Shown here: positions 50,650 to 58,794 of the stretch, piece by piece
Position numbering within the stretch: the first letter of the stretch is position 1
How the letters are laid out: the number at the start of each line of letters is the position of its first letter
Notes under the pieces: generated by a model
Database searches by the model: none
Told to the model about the DNA's origin: nothing
The model's input: the letters and a program-made list of their open reading frames with translations, nothing else
Assembly: GCA_031385545.1 (NCBI GenBank)
Contig: JANNBN010000059.1
Location: forward strand, 1 to 64,000
Reading direction: 5' to 3'
Source of the DNA: JANNBN01 sp031385545
GTDB lineage: Bacteria > Actinomycetota > Acidimicrobiia > Acidimicrobiales > JANYDT01
Length of the DNA stretch: 64,000 nucleotides
Program-made: the position numbers and the translations under genes

Positions 50650-50688
50650 TCAGCTTGATCTGATCAGCCTGATCAGCCTGATCAGCCT
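50647..50688. repeat. 9-bp TGATCAGCC tandem repeat
   Basis: TGATCA occurs four times (50647, 50661, 50670, 50679), with the last three in exact 9-bp register. The array starts in the stop codon of the VOC gene and lies between two convergent genes. Confidence 0.8.
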
Positions 50689-50697
50689 GCCGGAGGA

Positions 50698-51159
50698 TCA
50701 AAAAAACATGTCGTCGGCTGATACCTGATCGGGGATCGGTTGTCGACGGAGGCGGGTGTGCGCGATCATCGCCCCGACTGGGCCGAGCAGCGTCACCGCG
50801 AAGAAGGTCCACGACCAGTTCACGGCCTTGCGAATGTCGAAAACCATCACGGCGAACGCCGCTGCGATGATGCCGTGGAAGTAGGCCACGATGCGCAGGA
50901 TTGAGTAGTTCCAGTTTCCGTCGTCGCGCAGGATGTGCTTGCGATACATCGGCACGAGCAGGGCGCAGTAGCTGGCGGTCTCCAGCAGAGCCATCCATTG
51001 GGTGACCCGCACCTTGCGCACCAGACGCGCACGGGCATCGTTGACCGTGAGGTACTCGCCCACCTGCGGTGTGCTGTCCCACGGGGCCGAGCTTTGACCA
51101 ACATGGTCGCGCTGCCCGCTTGTCTGGTCGCGCTGCCCGCTTTTCTCACTGCCTTGCAT
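50698..51159 (-). CDS. DUF3817 membrane protein
   Basis: 153 aa. A hydrophilic tail with a SGQRDQ/SGQRDH duplication precedes the DUF3817 core: VTQWMALLETASYCALLVPM, then ILRIVAYFHGIIAAAFAVMV, then WSWTFFAVTLLGPVGAMIAH. Three to four helices; function unknown. It is divergent from ilvD. Confidence 0.78.
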   Translation of the reverse strand: MQGSEKSGQRDQTSGQRDHVGQSSAPWDSTPQVGEYLTVNDARARLVRKVRVTQWMALLETASYCALLVPMYRKHILRDDGNWNYSILRIVAYFHGIIAAAFAVMVFDIRKAVNWSWTFFAVTLLGPVGAMIAHTRLRRQPIPDQVSADDMFF

Positions 51160-51189
51160 AGTGCTGAGTCTTCCAGGCTGGCTGGCACA

Positions 51190-51195
51190 TAGAGT
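51190..51195 (+). promoter_or_regulatory. Candidate -10 box of ilvD
   Basis: TAGAGT ends 6 nt before ATG 51202, again a leaderless layout. Confidence 0.45.
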
Positions 51196-51201
51196 TCTCT
51201 G

Positions 51202-52893
51202 ATGGCCCCGAACCCGCAGAAGATCCGCTCCACCGACGTCACCGAGGGACCGAAGAAGGCCCCAGCCCGTTCCATGCTGCGCGCTGTCGGAATGGGCGAC
51301 GGCGATTGGGACAAGGCGCAGGTCGGTGTGTGCTCGTCGTGGAACGAGGTCACCCCGTGCAACCTGCCGCTCGACCGCCTCGCTCGTCGTGCCAAAGAGG
51401 GTGTGTTCGCAGCTGGCGGGTTCCCGCTGATGTTCAACACGATCGCGGTGTCAGACGGTATCTCGATGGGTCACGAAGGCATGCGCGCATCGCTGGTGTC
51501 GCGTGAGGTCATCGCCGACTCGGTCGAAGTCGTGATGCACGCCGAACGGTTCGACGCGCTGGTCACGTTCGCCGGATGCGACAAGAGCCTGCCGGGCATG
51601 ATGATGGCGGCGGCTCGCCTCAATCTGCCGTCGGTGTTCCTGTACGGCGGAACCATCCTGCCGGGTCGCGGTGCGCATGGCGAAGCGCTTGACATCACCA
51701 GCGTGTTCGAAGCGGTGGGCGCGCACGCGGTCGGCAAACTGTCAGACGAAGAACTGTTGCTCATCGAACGCAATGCGTGCCCCACCGAGGGGTCGTGTGC
51801 CGGCATGTTCACCGCCAACACCATGGCGTCGGTCGGCGAGGCACTCGGCCTCGCGCTGCCAGGCAGCGCTTCGCCACCAGCAGTCGATCGTCGCCGGGAT
51901 GACTATGCGTACCAGTCAGGCGTCGCGGTCATGAACCTGCTCGACAAAAACATACGCACGCGTGACATCCTCACGATGGAAGCGTTTGAGAACGCCATCG
52001 CGGTCACGCTTGCGCTCGGCGGCTCCACCAATGCCGTGCTGCACCTGTTGGCCATTGCTCACGAGGCGCGGGTGCCACTCACCCTTGCGGACTTCAACCG
52101 CGTCGGCGCCCGTGTTCCCCACATTGCCGACACCAAGCCCGGTGGCAAGTACCACATGACCGACATCGACGCAGTGGGCGGCATCCCGGTCGTCATGAAA
52201 CACCTGCTGGACGCCGGCATCCTGCACGGCGACGTGATCACCTGCACCGGCAAAACCATGGCGGAAAACCTCGCAGCCATCAATCCGCCGGCCCCCGACG
52301 GCCGGGTCATCCATCCACTGTCGGACCCCATCCACGCCGACGCGGGCATCGTGGTGCTGCACGGTTCACTCGCCCCTAAGGGCAGCGTGGTCAAGGTGGC
52401 AGGCCTCACCAAGGAGCAACTCCAGTTCACCGGCCCGGCCCGCGTGTTCGAGGGCGAAGACTCTGCGATGGACGCCATCCTCGCTGGGGCCATCGAACCT
52501 GGCACCGTGCTGGTCATCCGCTATGAAGGCCCCAAGGGCGGGCCGGGCATGCGAGAGATGCTGGCCGTCACCGGTGCACTCAAGGGTGCGGGTCGCGGAT
52601 CAGACTGCGCGCTTATCACCGACGGTCGGTTCTCAGGCGGAACGTGGGGCTTCTGCATCGGCCACGTTGCTCCCGAAGCAGTCGATGGTGGGCCGATCGC
52701 GTTCCTCCAGGACGGCGACCTGATCCGCGTCGACGTGCCGAACCGTTCGCTGGATGTCCTGGTCGACGCTGCCGTGCTGGAAGACCGCAAGCTCGATTGG
52801 AAGATTCCCGAACCGCGCTACACCAGCGGTGTGCTGGCCAAGTTCGCCAAGCTTGTGCAAGGCGCTGACCTTGGTGCGGTCACGCTGCCATAG
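51202..52893 (+). CDS. ilvD: Dihydroxy-acid dehydratase
   Basis: 563 aa. Dehydrates 2,3-dihydroxy-isovalerate and its methyl homologue in valine and isoleucine synthesis. Iron-sulfur cluster ligands appear in TPCNLPLDRLA, FAGCDKSLPGMMMA and ACPTEGSCAGMFTANTM. Near the C-terminus ITDGRFSGGTWGFCIGHVAP holds the catalytic serine region. Complete and of normal length. No other ilv gene is adjacent. Confidence 0.95.
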   Translation: MAPNPQKIRSTDVTEGPKKAPARSMLRAVGMGDGDWDKAQVGVCSSWNEVTPCNLPLDRLARRAKEGVFAAGGFPLMFNTIAVSDGISMGHEGMRASLVSREVIADSVEVVMHAERFDALVTFAGCDKSLPGMMMAAARLNLPSVFLYGGTILPGRGAHGEALDITSVFEAVGAHAVGKLSDEELLLIERNACPTEGSCAGMFTANTMASVGEALGLALPGSASPPAVDRRRDDYAYQSGVAVMNLLDKNIRTRDILTMEAFENAIAVTLALGGSTNAVLHLLAIAHEARVPLTLADFNRVGARVPHIADTKPGGKYHMTDIDAVGGIPVVMKHLLDAGILHGDVITCTGKTMAENLAAINPPAPDGRVIHPLSDPIHADAGIVVLHGSLAPKGSVVKVAGLTKEQLQFTGPARVFEGEDSAMDAILAGAIEPGTVLVIRYEGPKGGPGMREMLAVTGALKGAGRGSDCALITDGRFSGGTWGFCIGHVAPEAVDGGPIAFLQDGDLIRVDVPNRSLDVLVDAAVLEDRKLDWKIPEPRYTSGVLAKFAKLVQGADLGAVTLP

Positions 52894-52910
52894 CTGACGA
52901 GAATGCCGTT

Positions 52911-52943
52911 GCGGAGGGGCACGTACCCCATCGGATCCTCCGC
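52911..52943. terminator. Hairpin between convergent ilvD and SCO1664-like genes
   Basis: GCGGAGG and CCTCCGC arms (7 bp) enclose a smaller GGGG/CCCC stem. It sits in the 71-bp gap, as expected for a two-way terminator; there is no U-run. Confidence 0.45.
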
Positions 52944-52964
52944 CCGGAACCGTTGGTGAGGTTG

Positions 52965-53771
52965 CTAGACCAGCGGCCAGGGGTATGCGTGGTCGGAGCG
53001 GGGCGCAGGGAGCTCGCCTTTGTCCAGCAGCGTGACGGCTCGTTGTTGGGCCGCAGAGATTTCGTCGTTGCTGAGCAACGAGCACAGCGCTCCGAGTGCA
53101 CCGGGTCCGGCGGTGGTGAACCGTTCGATGTCGGCGCGCAGTTCGCGCGGGAGCGATTCGCCTGCGAAGTCCCAGATGACGGTCCGCAATTTGGGTTCCT
53201 CGTTGAAGCACAGCCCGTTGTCGATGCCCCATAGATGCCCTGCAGCGTCAGCAAGCACATGTCCGCCTTTGCGGTCGGTGTTGTTGGCGATCACGTCGAA
53301 CGCGGCCATGCGGCGAAGTTGCGGATGGAACGACTCGTTCTCCAGGAACGTGAAGTAGTGGCTGGTGAAGTCGGTGTCGATGAAGAACTGGAGTGAACCC
53401 GGCCCGTAGTCGGCATCGCGCAGCACCGTCGGCGGCACCACGTCCCAACCCAGGAACCGCGTCAGTTCGTACGCAGCGATTTCTCGCCGGTACAGCCCGC
53501 GCGGAAAATCCCATAGTGGACGTTCGCCACGCCCCGGCTTGTAGATGCCGCGGATCGCGCCGTCGGGAATGTGTGGAAGCCCACCCGCATCTTCATGCTC
53601 GGATTCATCCTCGGATTCGTCTTCGGATTCGTCCTCTGGAAACGTTCCGAGGGACACCAAAAACGTGGCGTTGGAACTCCAGGGCATGCGACCTTCGACC
53701 CGGAGGTCGTCTGTGGTGAGACGGCCAGCCACGGCGTGGTGGTCAAGGCTGCTGACTGGACCTGCGGACAC
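52965..53771 (-). CDS. SCO1664 family protein (kinase-like fold)
   Basis: 268 aa. IRGIYKPGRGERPLWDFPRG, LYRREIAAYELTRFLGWDVV, MAAFDVIANNTDRKGGHVLA and LWGIDNGLCFNEE follow the order of a PI3/4-kinase-like catalytic core (lysine, 'N..DR..GH' loop, 'DNG' metal motif). The family is known from actinobacterial genomes but is not characterised. An acidic insert (about residues 48-61, EDESEDESEDESEHED) is encoded by a short DNA repeat. Last gene of the operon phosphomutase-DUF3090-SCO1664, 15 bp after DUF3090. Confidence 0.85.
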   Translation of the reverse strand: MSAGPVSSLDHHAVAGRLTTDDLRVEGRMPWSSNATFLVSLGTFPEDESEDESEDESEHEDAGGLPHIPDGAIRGIYKPGRGERPLWDFPRGLYRREIAAYELTRFLGWDVVPPTVLRDADYGPGSLQFFIDTDFTSHYFTFLENESFHPQLRRMAAFDVIANNTDRKGGHVLADAAGHLWGIDNGLCFNEEPKLRTVIWDFAGESLPRELRADIERFTTAGPGALGALCSLLSNDEISAAQQRAVTLLDKGELPAPRSDHAYPWPLV

Positions 53772-53786
53772 GGGCGGCGACCTGCC

Positions 53787-54263
53787 TCAGTTGAAGCAGG
53801 TGCAGTGATAGCCGAGAACGTCGATCGGTGATCCGCACAACGCACAGCCGGGCCGGCCGGCCGAGACCAACTCTGAGCCGCGCTCCACAAAAGCACGGGC
53901 CTGTCCGATGGTCATTCCGAAACGCGCTGAGGCACCAGATTCCTCGTCCTCGGTGGCTTCTTCCAGCACCACCATGATGCGGCCCTCTGGACCGTCCAGC
54001 CCCAAGGCAATGGAACCGACCGTCCATGCAGGGCGAGTAGGTTCCGGGACCGCAACGGTGGGTTGGATGGCGTCAACGGGGGGCAGATCGACAAGCAGGC
54101 TGGAGAGCGCGCCGACCAGCGCCTCGACGTGTTGCTTCTCACACTTGAACGAGACCTGGGTTTCCTGGCTGACGATCTGGAGGAAGAAGGTGCGCGCGCC
54201 TGGGATACCGACCGCTGTGGCGGTGAAGGCGTCAACATCGGTTAGCTCGTAAGAGTCGCTCAT
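53787..54263 (-). CDS. DUF3090 family protein
   Basis: 158 aa. VGIPGARTFFLQIVSQETQV, FKCEKQHVEALVGALSSLL, IALGLDGPEGRIMVVLEEAT and the tail GRPGCALCGSPIDVLGYHC match DUF3090. The terminal Cys pairs suggest a zinc site. It belongs to the conserved actinobacterial trio with the phosphomutase and SCO1664-like genes; function unknown. Confidence 0.88.
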   Translation of the reverse strand: MSDSYELTDVDAFTATAVGIPGARTFFLQIVSQETQVSFKCEKQHVEALVGALSSLLVDLPPVDAIQPTVAVPEPTRPAWTVGSIALGLDGPEGRIMVVLEEATEDEESGASARFGMTIGQARAFVERGSELVSAGRPGCALCGSPIDVLGYHCTCFN

Positions 54264-54296
54264 GGTTCGGGGGAGGTCGTTCGGGGGTCTGTTTTC

Positions 54297-54956
54297 TCAG
54301 GACGGCTTGAGTGCCGCAAGGTTGCCAGTCTCGTTGACGGTGAGCACGTTGGGACCACTCGCACCGTAGGCGATGGCAGTGACCGAGCAGGTTGAAATGG
54401 AGATGCGCTGGAAGAGATCGAGATGGGTTCCGAGCGCGTGGGCCACCGCAGCCTTGATGGGGTCTGCGTGACTGAACAGAGCGATGGTTGCTTCCGGATG
54501 CTTGGCAACCAGTTCTGCGATTGCCCCGGTGATGCGTGTCTGCATCTCCGAGAACGACTCGCCGTTTGGAAACCGGAACCCGCTGGGGTACTTCTGCACG
54601 GTTGTCCACTCCGGCAGCTTGCCGAGGTCGGCCAGCCTGCGGCCGGTCCAGTCGCCGAATTCGCACTCCACCAGCCCGCGGTGAACGCGGACGGGCATCG
54701 ACAAGGACTTGGAGAGCGGCGCAGCAGTTTCACGAGCCCGTTCGAGTGGCGACGCATAAATGGCTGTGATGGGAACTCCGCCGAGCCGAAGGGAGACGGC
54801 TTCGGCCTCGGCCTTGCCCTCGGGCGACAGGTGCAGCCCCTTGGCGCGGCCAGGAAGCACCGAGCCGGTGGTTGGAGTGCGGCCATGGCGCACCAGCAGC
54901 ACGAGTGTCTGGGTGTGCGCCGCCTTCCCTTTTGCCGTTCCTGCCATCGCTTTCAC
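54297..54956 (-). CDS. Histidine phosphatase, MSMEG_4193-type phosphomutase family
   Basis: 219 aa. VLLVRHGRTPTTGSVLPGRA carries the RHG catalytic histidine; LHLSPEGKAEAEAVSLRL, IYASPLERARETA, LVECEFGDWTGRRL and IALFSHADPIKAAVAHALG (second His) complete the fold. In Mycobacterium smegmatis the homologue is encoded close to the mycothiol ligase gene mshC (from memory). First gene of the trio, 33 bp upstream of DUF3090. Confidence 0.88.
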   Translation of the reverse strand: MKAMAGTAKGKAAHTQTLVLLVRHGRTPTTGSVLPGRAKGLHLSPEGKAEAEAVSLRLGGVPITAIYASPLERARETAAPLSKSLSMPVRVHRGLVECEFGDWTGRRLADLGKLPEWTTVQKYPSGFRFPNGESFSEMQTRITGAIAELVAKHPEATIALFSHADPIKAAVAHALGTHLDLFQRISISTCSVTAIAYGASGPNVLTVNETGNLAALKPS

Positions 54957-55030
54957 CGTATCTCACGGCGGTCAGCTACCGAGTGTGGCGGAGTGCCGCA
55001 CGAGTGCCGCCTTGCCACCACAATGGCCGG

Positions 55031-55726
55031 ATGGCCGTCGATCCCAATCTCCTCATCGAGCAGCTCGACGCGGACATCGTGCGCTGCCGGGCGTGCCCGC
55101 GGTTGGTGGCATGGCGGGAGGATGTCGCCGCGGAGAAGCGCGCGTCGTATCGCACCGAGACGTACTGGGGTCGGCCGGTTCCGGGTTTTGGTCCTGGCAC
55201 TGCGTCGGTATTGGTGATGGGGCTTGCCCCGGCTGCCCACGGTGCGAATCGGACGGGACGGGTATTCACCGGCGACCGATCCGGTGATTGGTTGTACCGA
55301 TCGCTGCACCGGGTAGGTCTCGCGAACCAACCCCTAAGCGCGCATATTGATGATGGGTTGGAGCTTTTCAACTGCCGGGTCGGCGCGGCGGTGAGGTGTG
55401 CTCCGCCGGGCAACGCGCCAACACCGGAAGAGCGAGACACCTGCGCCCCGTTCCTGCAGCGCGAACTTGAGGCGATGGCCCGGTTGCGCGTCATCGTGGC
55501 CCTTGGCAACTTTGCGTATCAGGCCATCACGTCGCATCTGGGCGTCCGCCCACGTCCACGTTTCGGTCACGGGGTCGAGGTCGTTGCTCGGTTTCCCAAC
55601 GGTCACGATGGCACCATCGTGTGTTCGTACCATCCGTCTCAGCAGAACACCTTTACCGGCACGCTCACCGAAGAAATGCTCGACTCTGTGATGGCCCGCG
55701 CCGCGCAGCTGGGTTCCGCGGAGTGA
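55031..55726 (+). CDS. Uracil-DNA glycosylase, family 5 (UDGb)
   Basis: 231 aa from ATG 55031. CRACPRLVAWREDVAAEKRA begins the protein (iron-sulfur cysteines). The catalytic segment is MGLAPAAHGANRTGRVFTGD with RSGDWLY; families 1-4 have other residues there. LFNCRVGAAVRCAPPGNAPT and VCSYHPSQQNTFTG (HPS motif) follow. It removes uracil and other deaminated bases from DNA. Divergent from the phosphomutase gene. Confidence 0.9.
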   Translation: MAVDPNLLIEQLDADIVRCRACPRLVAWREDVAAEKRASYRTETYWGRPVPGFGPGTASVLVMGLAPAAHGANRTGRVFTGDRSGDWLYRSLHRVGLANQPLSAHIDDGLELFNCRVGAAVRCAPPGNAPTPEERDTCAPFLQRELEAMARLRVIVALGNFAYQAITSHLGVRPRPRFGHGVEVVARFPNGHDGTIVCSYHPSQQNTFTGTLTEEMLDSVMARAAQLGSAE

Positions 55727-55787
55727 CCCGATCACCCCAACGCATGCGTTCATCGAACTCTCACTGCCCTTCTGGTGAGGTGGCAGC

Positions 55788-57476
55788 ATGGCAGAACACA
55801 TGAACGACGCCCTGCGCCCTGACCCCGAGCTTTCCGAGTTCGCTCGACCCGACGCATTCGAGCCTCCGGACGACACAGAGTTTTCTGTCGCTCCAACGTT
55901 TCCGGTTCTCGCAGATGACTCCAGTGTCGGAACTATATCGGCTGAGCCCAGCGAACTCAGAGGAGCACAGTCCGTTCCTTCGGCCCTCCTGCCGGTATCA
56001 GCGCCGGTATCAGCGCCGGCAGCCGCGCCGACACCCGTGACCGAGCACGATCGTTGGCGCCCGCCAACGTCTCAGAGTTCACGGCCCGGCTCCGTCCTGA
56101 ACTCGTGGACCCCCATGGCCGACACCACCGCCCCGTGGTCGACCGCCGCCCCGGCCGATTCCGCCGGGTTCGTCTCCGATCCGACGCCAGCGGCGCTCTG
56201 GCCGGACACGACATCAGCGCCTGGTACCACGGGGCCCGGTACGACAACTCCCGGCACGACAGGGCCTGGGCAATCGTCGGCATCACCGTTCGGATCAGCG
56301 GCTTCAGCGGCCGTTCCCGACAAAGCGCTCAAGGCCGGCAGGAAACAGAGCTGGGCCAAACCGGCGCTCGTCGGCGGATTGGTAGGAGCGTTGCTGTCAG
56401 GAGTGGCGAGCACCGGAGCGTTCATCGCAACGCGAGATTCGGCGGCAAGGACAACGGTGACCTCCTCCCCGACACCGGTCGGCGTGAGCACCCCAGCCTC
56501 CGCTATCCCCGAAGTGTCGTTTGCCGATGGTGTCCGGGACCCCAACGCAATCAAGGCAGCATTCCAGTCCGTGGCCCCCGCTGTTGTCTCGATCGATACC
56601 AAGGGAATCGACACCAGTGGTTTCCGCGGGTTGCAGCCGGCCGAAGGATCAGGGTCCGGCATCGTCATCTCCGAAGACGGCCTCGTCCTCACCAACGCAC
56701 ATGTCGTTCGCGGTGCAACGTCGATCACGGTGAGGTTTTCCGATCGCTCGGAGAAGCCAGCTCTGCTCGTGGGGTCCAGCACCGACAACGATGTTGCACT
56801 TATCCGTGTCCAAGGAGTGACTGGTCTGCGGGCCGCTCAGCTCGGCAGCTCCGCTGCACTTGAAGTCGGCGACAGCGTGGTTGCAGTTGGCAACGCCCTT
56901 GCTCTCGACGGTGGGCCCACGGTCACGGCAGGCATCATCTCGGCACTCGGTCGAGACATCAGCGACCAGGACGTCAGCCTTGAAGGGCTCATCCAGACCG
57001 ACGCTGCCATCAACCCTGGCAACTCAGGCGGTCCGCTCGTCAACGCCGCCGGCCAGGTGGTCGGCATGAACACAGCCATCATCCAGAACTCCAACAACAT
57101 CGGCTTTGCCATCGCAATCGATCGCATCAAACCGCTGATCGATGACATCAAGAGCGGAACCGGCCAGTTCGCCCCGAAGACGTTCCTTGGCGTGTCTACC
57201 CAAACGGTTGACGCCGACGTGCAGACGGCGTATGGGCTGTCGGTCAACGCCGGAGCGATTGTCGTAGGTGTACAGACGGGTTCGCCTGCAGAGAATGCTG
57301 GCCTCGAAGCAGGCGACGTCATCGTGAAGTTCGATGGCGCAGCAGTGATCAGCAGCGAGCAGCTCCAGAAGACGGTGCGTGGCAAGAAGCCACAGGACCA
57401 GGTGGTCATCGAATGGAAACGGGGCAACCAGACCCGCACCGCAACCGTGGTGCTGGGCCAGACCCGCCAGAGCTAG
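55788..57476 (+). CDS. HtrA/DegP-like membrane-anchored serine protease with PDZ domain
   Basis: 562 aa, ATG 55788 after GAGGTGG. A long disordered Pro/Thr/Ser-rich cytoplasmic region (about 185 residues) precedes one membrane helix (ALVGGLVGALLSGVASTGAF). The chymotrypsin-like protease has His in VLTNAHVVRG (about residue 304), Asp in STDNDVALIRV (about 333) and Ser in INPGNSGGPLVNAAG (about 412). A single PDZ domain follows (FLGVSTQTVDADVQ; AENAGLEAGDVIVKFDG). It acts outside the membrane in protein quality control or signalling. Confidence 0.93.
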   Translation: MAEHMNDALRPDPELSEFARPDAFEPPDDTEFSVAPTFPVLADDSSVGTISAEPSELRGAQSVPSALLPVSAPVSAPAAAPTPVTEHDRWRPPTSQSSRPGSVLNSWTPMADTTAPWSTAAPADSAGFVSDPTPAALWPDTTSAPGTTGPGTTTPGTTGPGQSSASPFGSAASAAVPDKALKAGRKQSWAKPALVGGLVGALLSGVASTGAFIATRDSAARTTVTSSPTPVGVSTPASAIPEVSFADGVRDPNAIKAAFQSVAPAVVSIDTKGIDTSGFRGLQPAEGSGSGIVISEDGLVLTNAHVVRGATSITVRFSDRSEKPALLVGSSTDNDVALIRVQGVTGLRAAQLGSSAALEVGDSVVAVGNALALDGGPTVTAGIISALGRDISDQDVSLEGLIQTDAAINPGNSGGPLVNAAGQVVGMNTAIIQNSNNIGFAIAIDRIKPLIDDIKSGTGQFAPKTFLGVSTQTVDADVQTAYGLSVNAGAIVVGVQTGSPAENAGLEAGDVIVKFDGAAVISSEQLQKTVRGKKPQDQVVIEWKRGNQTRTATVVLGQTRQS

Positions 57477-57522
57477 TCGCCTTCATCCAATTCCAGGCGG
57501 ACCGGCGGGACAACCCGAGGAG

Positions 57523-58422
57523 TCACCTGGCAACGAACTCGGCGATCAGCTGCGCAAGGCGTTGCGGCTGGTCCCAACACACAAGCGTTTTGCAGTTCTC
57601 GATCATGACCAAGGTCGCAGTCGGAACCTCTCGGCAGAAACGTTGGGCAAGCCGAGGTTTGAATGCCCTGTCGTCTGCACCCCACGCCACGAGAAACGGA
57701 AGCTGGCTTGATCGCAGCGCGGCAACAGCCTTGTTGGTGACTGCTGGTCCAAAGCCCTTGATCACCTTGTTTGCGTCACGGCGCACGCGTTTGTCGGCCA
57801 GCAGTGCGTCGGCCCACCGATGAATCTTTACGCCGTCAACGTCGTTGGTCAGCCTGCCGAACACGAACGGAAGTGGCCAGAAGAATCTGATCTTGAGCGT
57901 CCGAGCGGTGATCCACAGAGCGCCGGGGATGTAGGGCAACACCTTGAAGTACCCGAACGTCTTTGGGGGAAACTCGTCGAACATGTCGCAGTTGGTCAGG
58001 ACAACTCGGCCAAGGCGCTCGGGATGGGTGGCCGCCACGACTTGAGCGATGGCCCCGCCGCTGTCGTTACCGACCAGCGTCACATCGTGCAGGTCGAGGT
58101 GTTCCAAGAGGTCGGCGACCGCTCGGGCGAGTCCCGCTGTTGATAGGTCCGCATCGTGGTTGGCCGGCAGCCGATGCGCACCCATTGGCAGCGTGGGGAA
58201 CACGCACCGATGACCGGCCATGAACGGAAGCACTCTGTCCCAGTGCGAGGCCTCTGCGAGAACGAGGTGGAGAAAGACGACCACGGGACCATGCCCGGCA
58301 TCTCGATACTCGACAGCGCCGAGGTGGGTCTGCGCGTGCAGGGGCTCTGGCCAGGCGGCAAAAGCGTTGGACGACTCGGCGTTGCCGTGAGCGTCCAATG
58401 GTTCGTTGAGAACTTCTTGCAT
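57523..58422 (-). CDS. Alpha/beta hydrolase (haloalkane-dehalogenase/epoxide-hydrolase-like)
   Basis: 299 aa. The nucleophile elbow is LVGNDSGGAIAQ, with Asp as nucleophile as in dehalogenases and epoxide hydrolases. FLHLVLAEASHWDRVLPFMA replaces the usual HG oxyanion motif with HL. Near the C-terminus, where the catalytic His is expected, the sequence is ENCKTLVCWDQPQRLAQLI, with no His. A different mechanism or loss of activity is possible. The gene is divergent from a dead TetR gene whose operator survives. Confidence 0.82.
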   Translation of the reverse strand: MQEVLNEPLDAHGNAESSNAFAAWPEPLHAQTHLGAVEYRDAGHGPVVVFLHLVLAEASHWDRVLPFMAGHRCVFPTLPMGAHRLPANHDADLSTAGLARAVADLLEHLDLHDVTLVGNDSGGAIAQVVAATHPERLGRVVLTNCDMFDEFPPKTFGYFKVLPYIPGALWITARTLKIRFFWPLPFVFGRLTNDVDGVKIHRWADALLADKRVRRDANKVIKGFGPAVTNKAVAALRSSQLPFLVAWGADDRAFKPRLAQRFCREVPTATLVMIENCKTLVCWDQPQRLAQLIAEFVAR

Positions 58423-58454
58423 GTGCAGATTCCTTGCATGACGCGGTTACGGTC

Positions 58455-58504
58455 GTGGACCGAAGTCCACTCATCACACGTTTGTAGTGATCGATCACTG
58501 CAAA
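58455..58504. promoter_or_regulatory. TetR-type operators in front of the alpha/beta hydrolase gene
   Basis: Two palindromes: GTGGAC-N4-GTCCAC (58455-58470) and AGTGATCGATCACT (58486-58499, perfect 14 bp, extendable to TTTG...CAAA over 58481-58504). They lie between the hydrolase and the TetR remnant, the normal place for a TetR operator. Confidence 0.65.
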
Positions 58505-58515
58505 CTGTATTTGTA

Positions 58516-58776
58516 GTTACTTCTGACCCGACTTTTGCGCTGTTCTTCGAAGCGAACGGGCTTGCGGCTGCCGGCCGAGACCCCTACCGCTCCCTGGTTC
58601 CCAGTTTGGTCGAGGGCTGGATCAACGCAACTGCGCTGTTTGTCAAAGGGACTGCCGCACAGCGGCGCGTCGAAGCAGAAACTGCGATTGTGATGCTCGA
58701 CGGGCTCTTGCTTCTTCGCTAGTTGGCTGGTCCGGCGGCAGCCCAACGCGCTGCACGCCGGCTGGGTATTGCCTGA
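58516..58776 (+). pseudogene. C-terminal remnant of a TetR-family regulator
   Basis: One frame reads DPTFALFFEANGLAAAGRD, then LVPSLVEGWINATALFVKGT, then ETAIVMLDGLLLLR, a TAG stop at 58720, and then in the same frame LAGPAAAQRAARRLGIA and TGA at 58774. This is the ligand-binding half of a TetR protein with a nonsense codon (probably from CAG, Gln). The DNA-binding N-terminal half is missing. Confidence 0.7.
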
Positions 58777-58794
58777 TCTCTCGCCAACGCAGTT

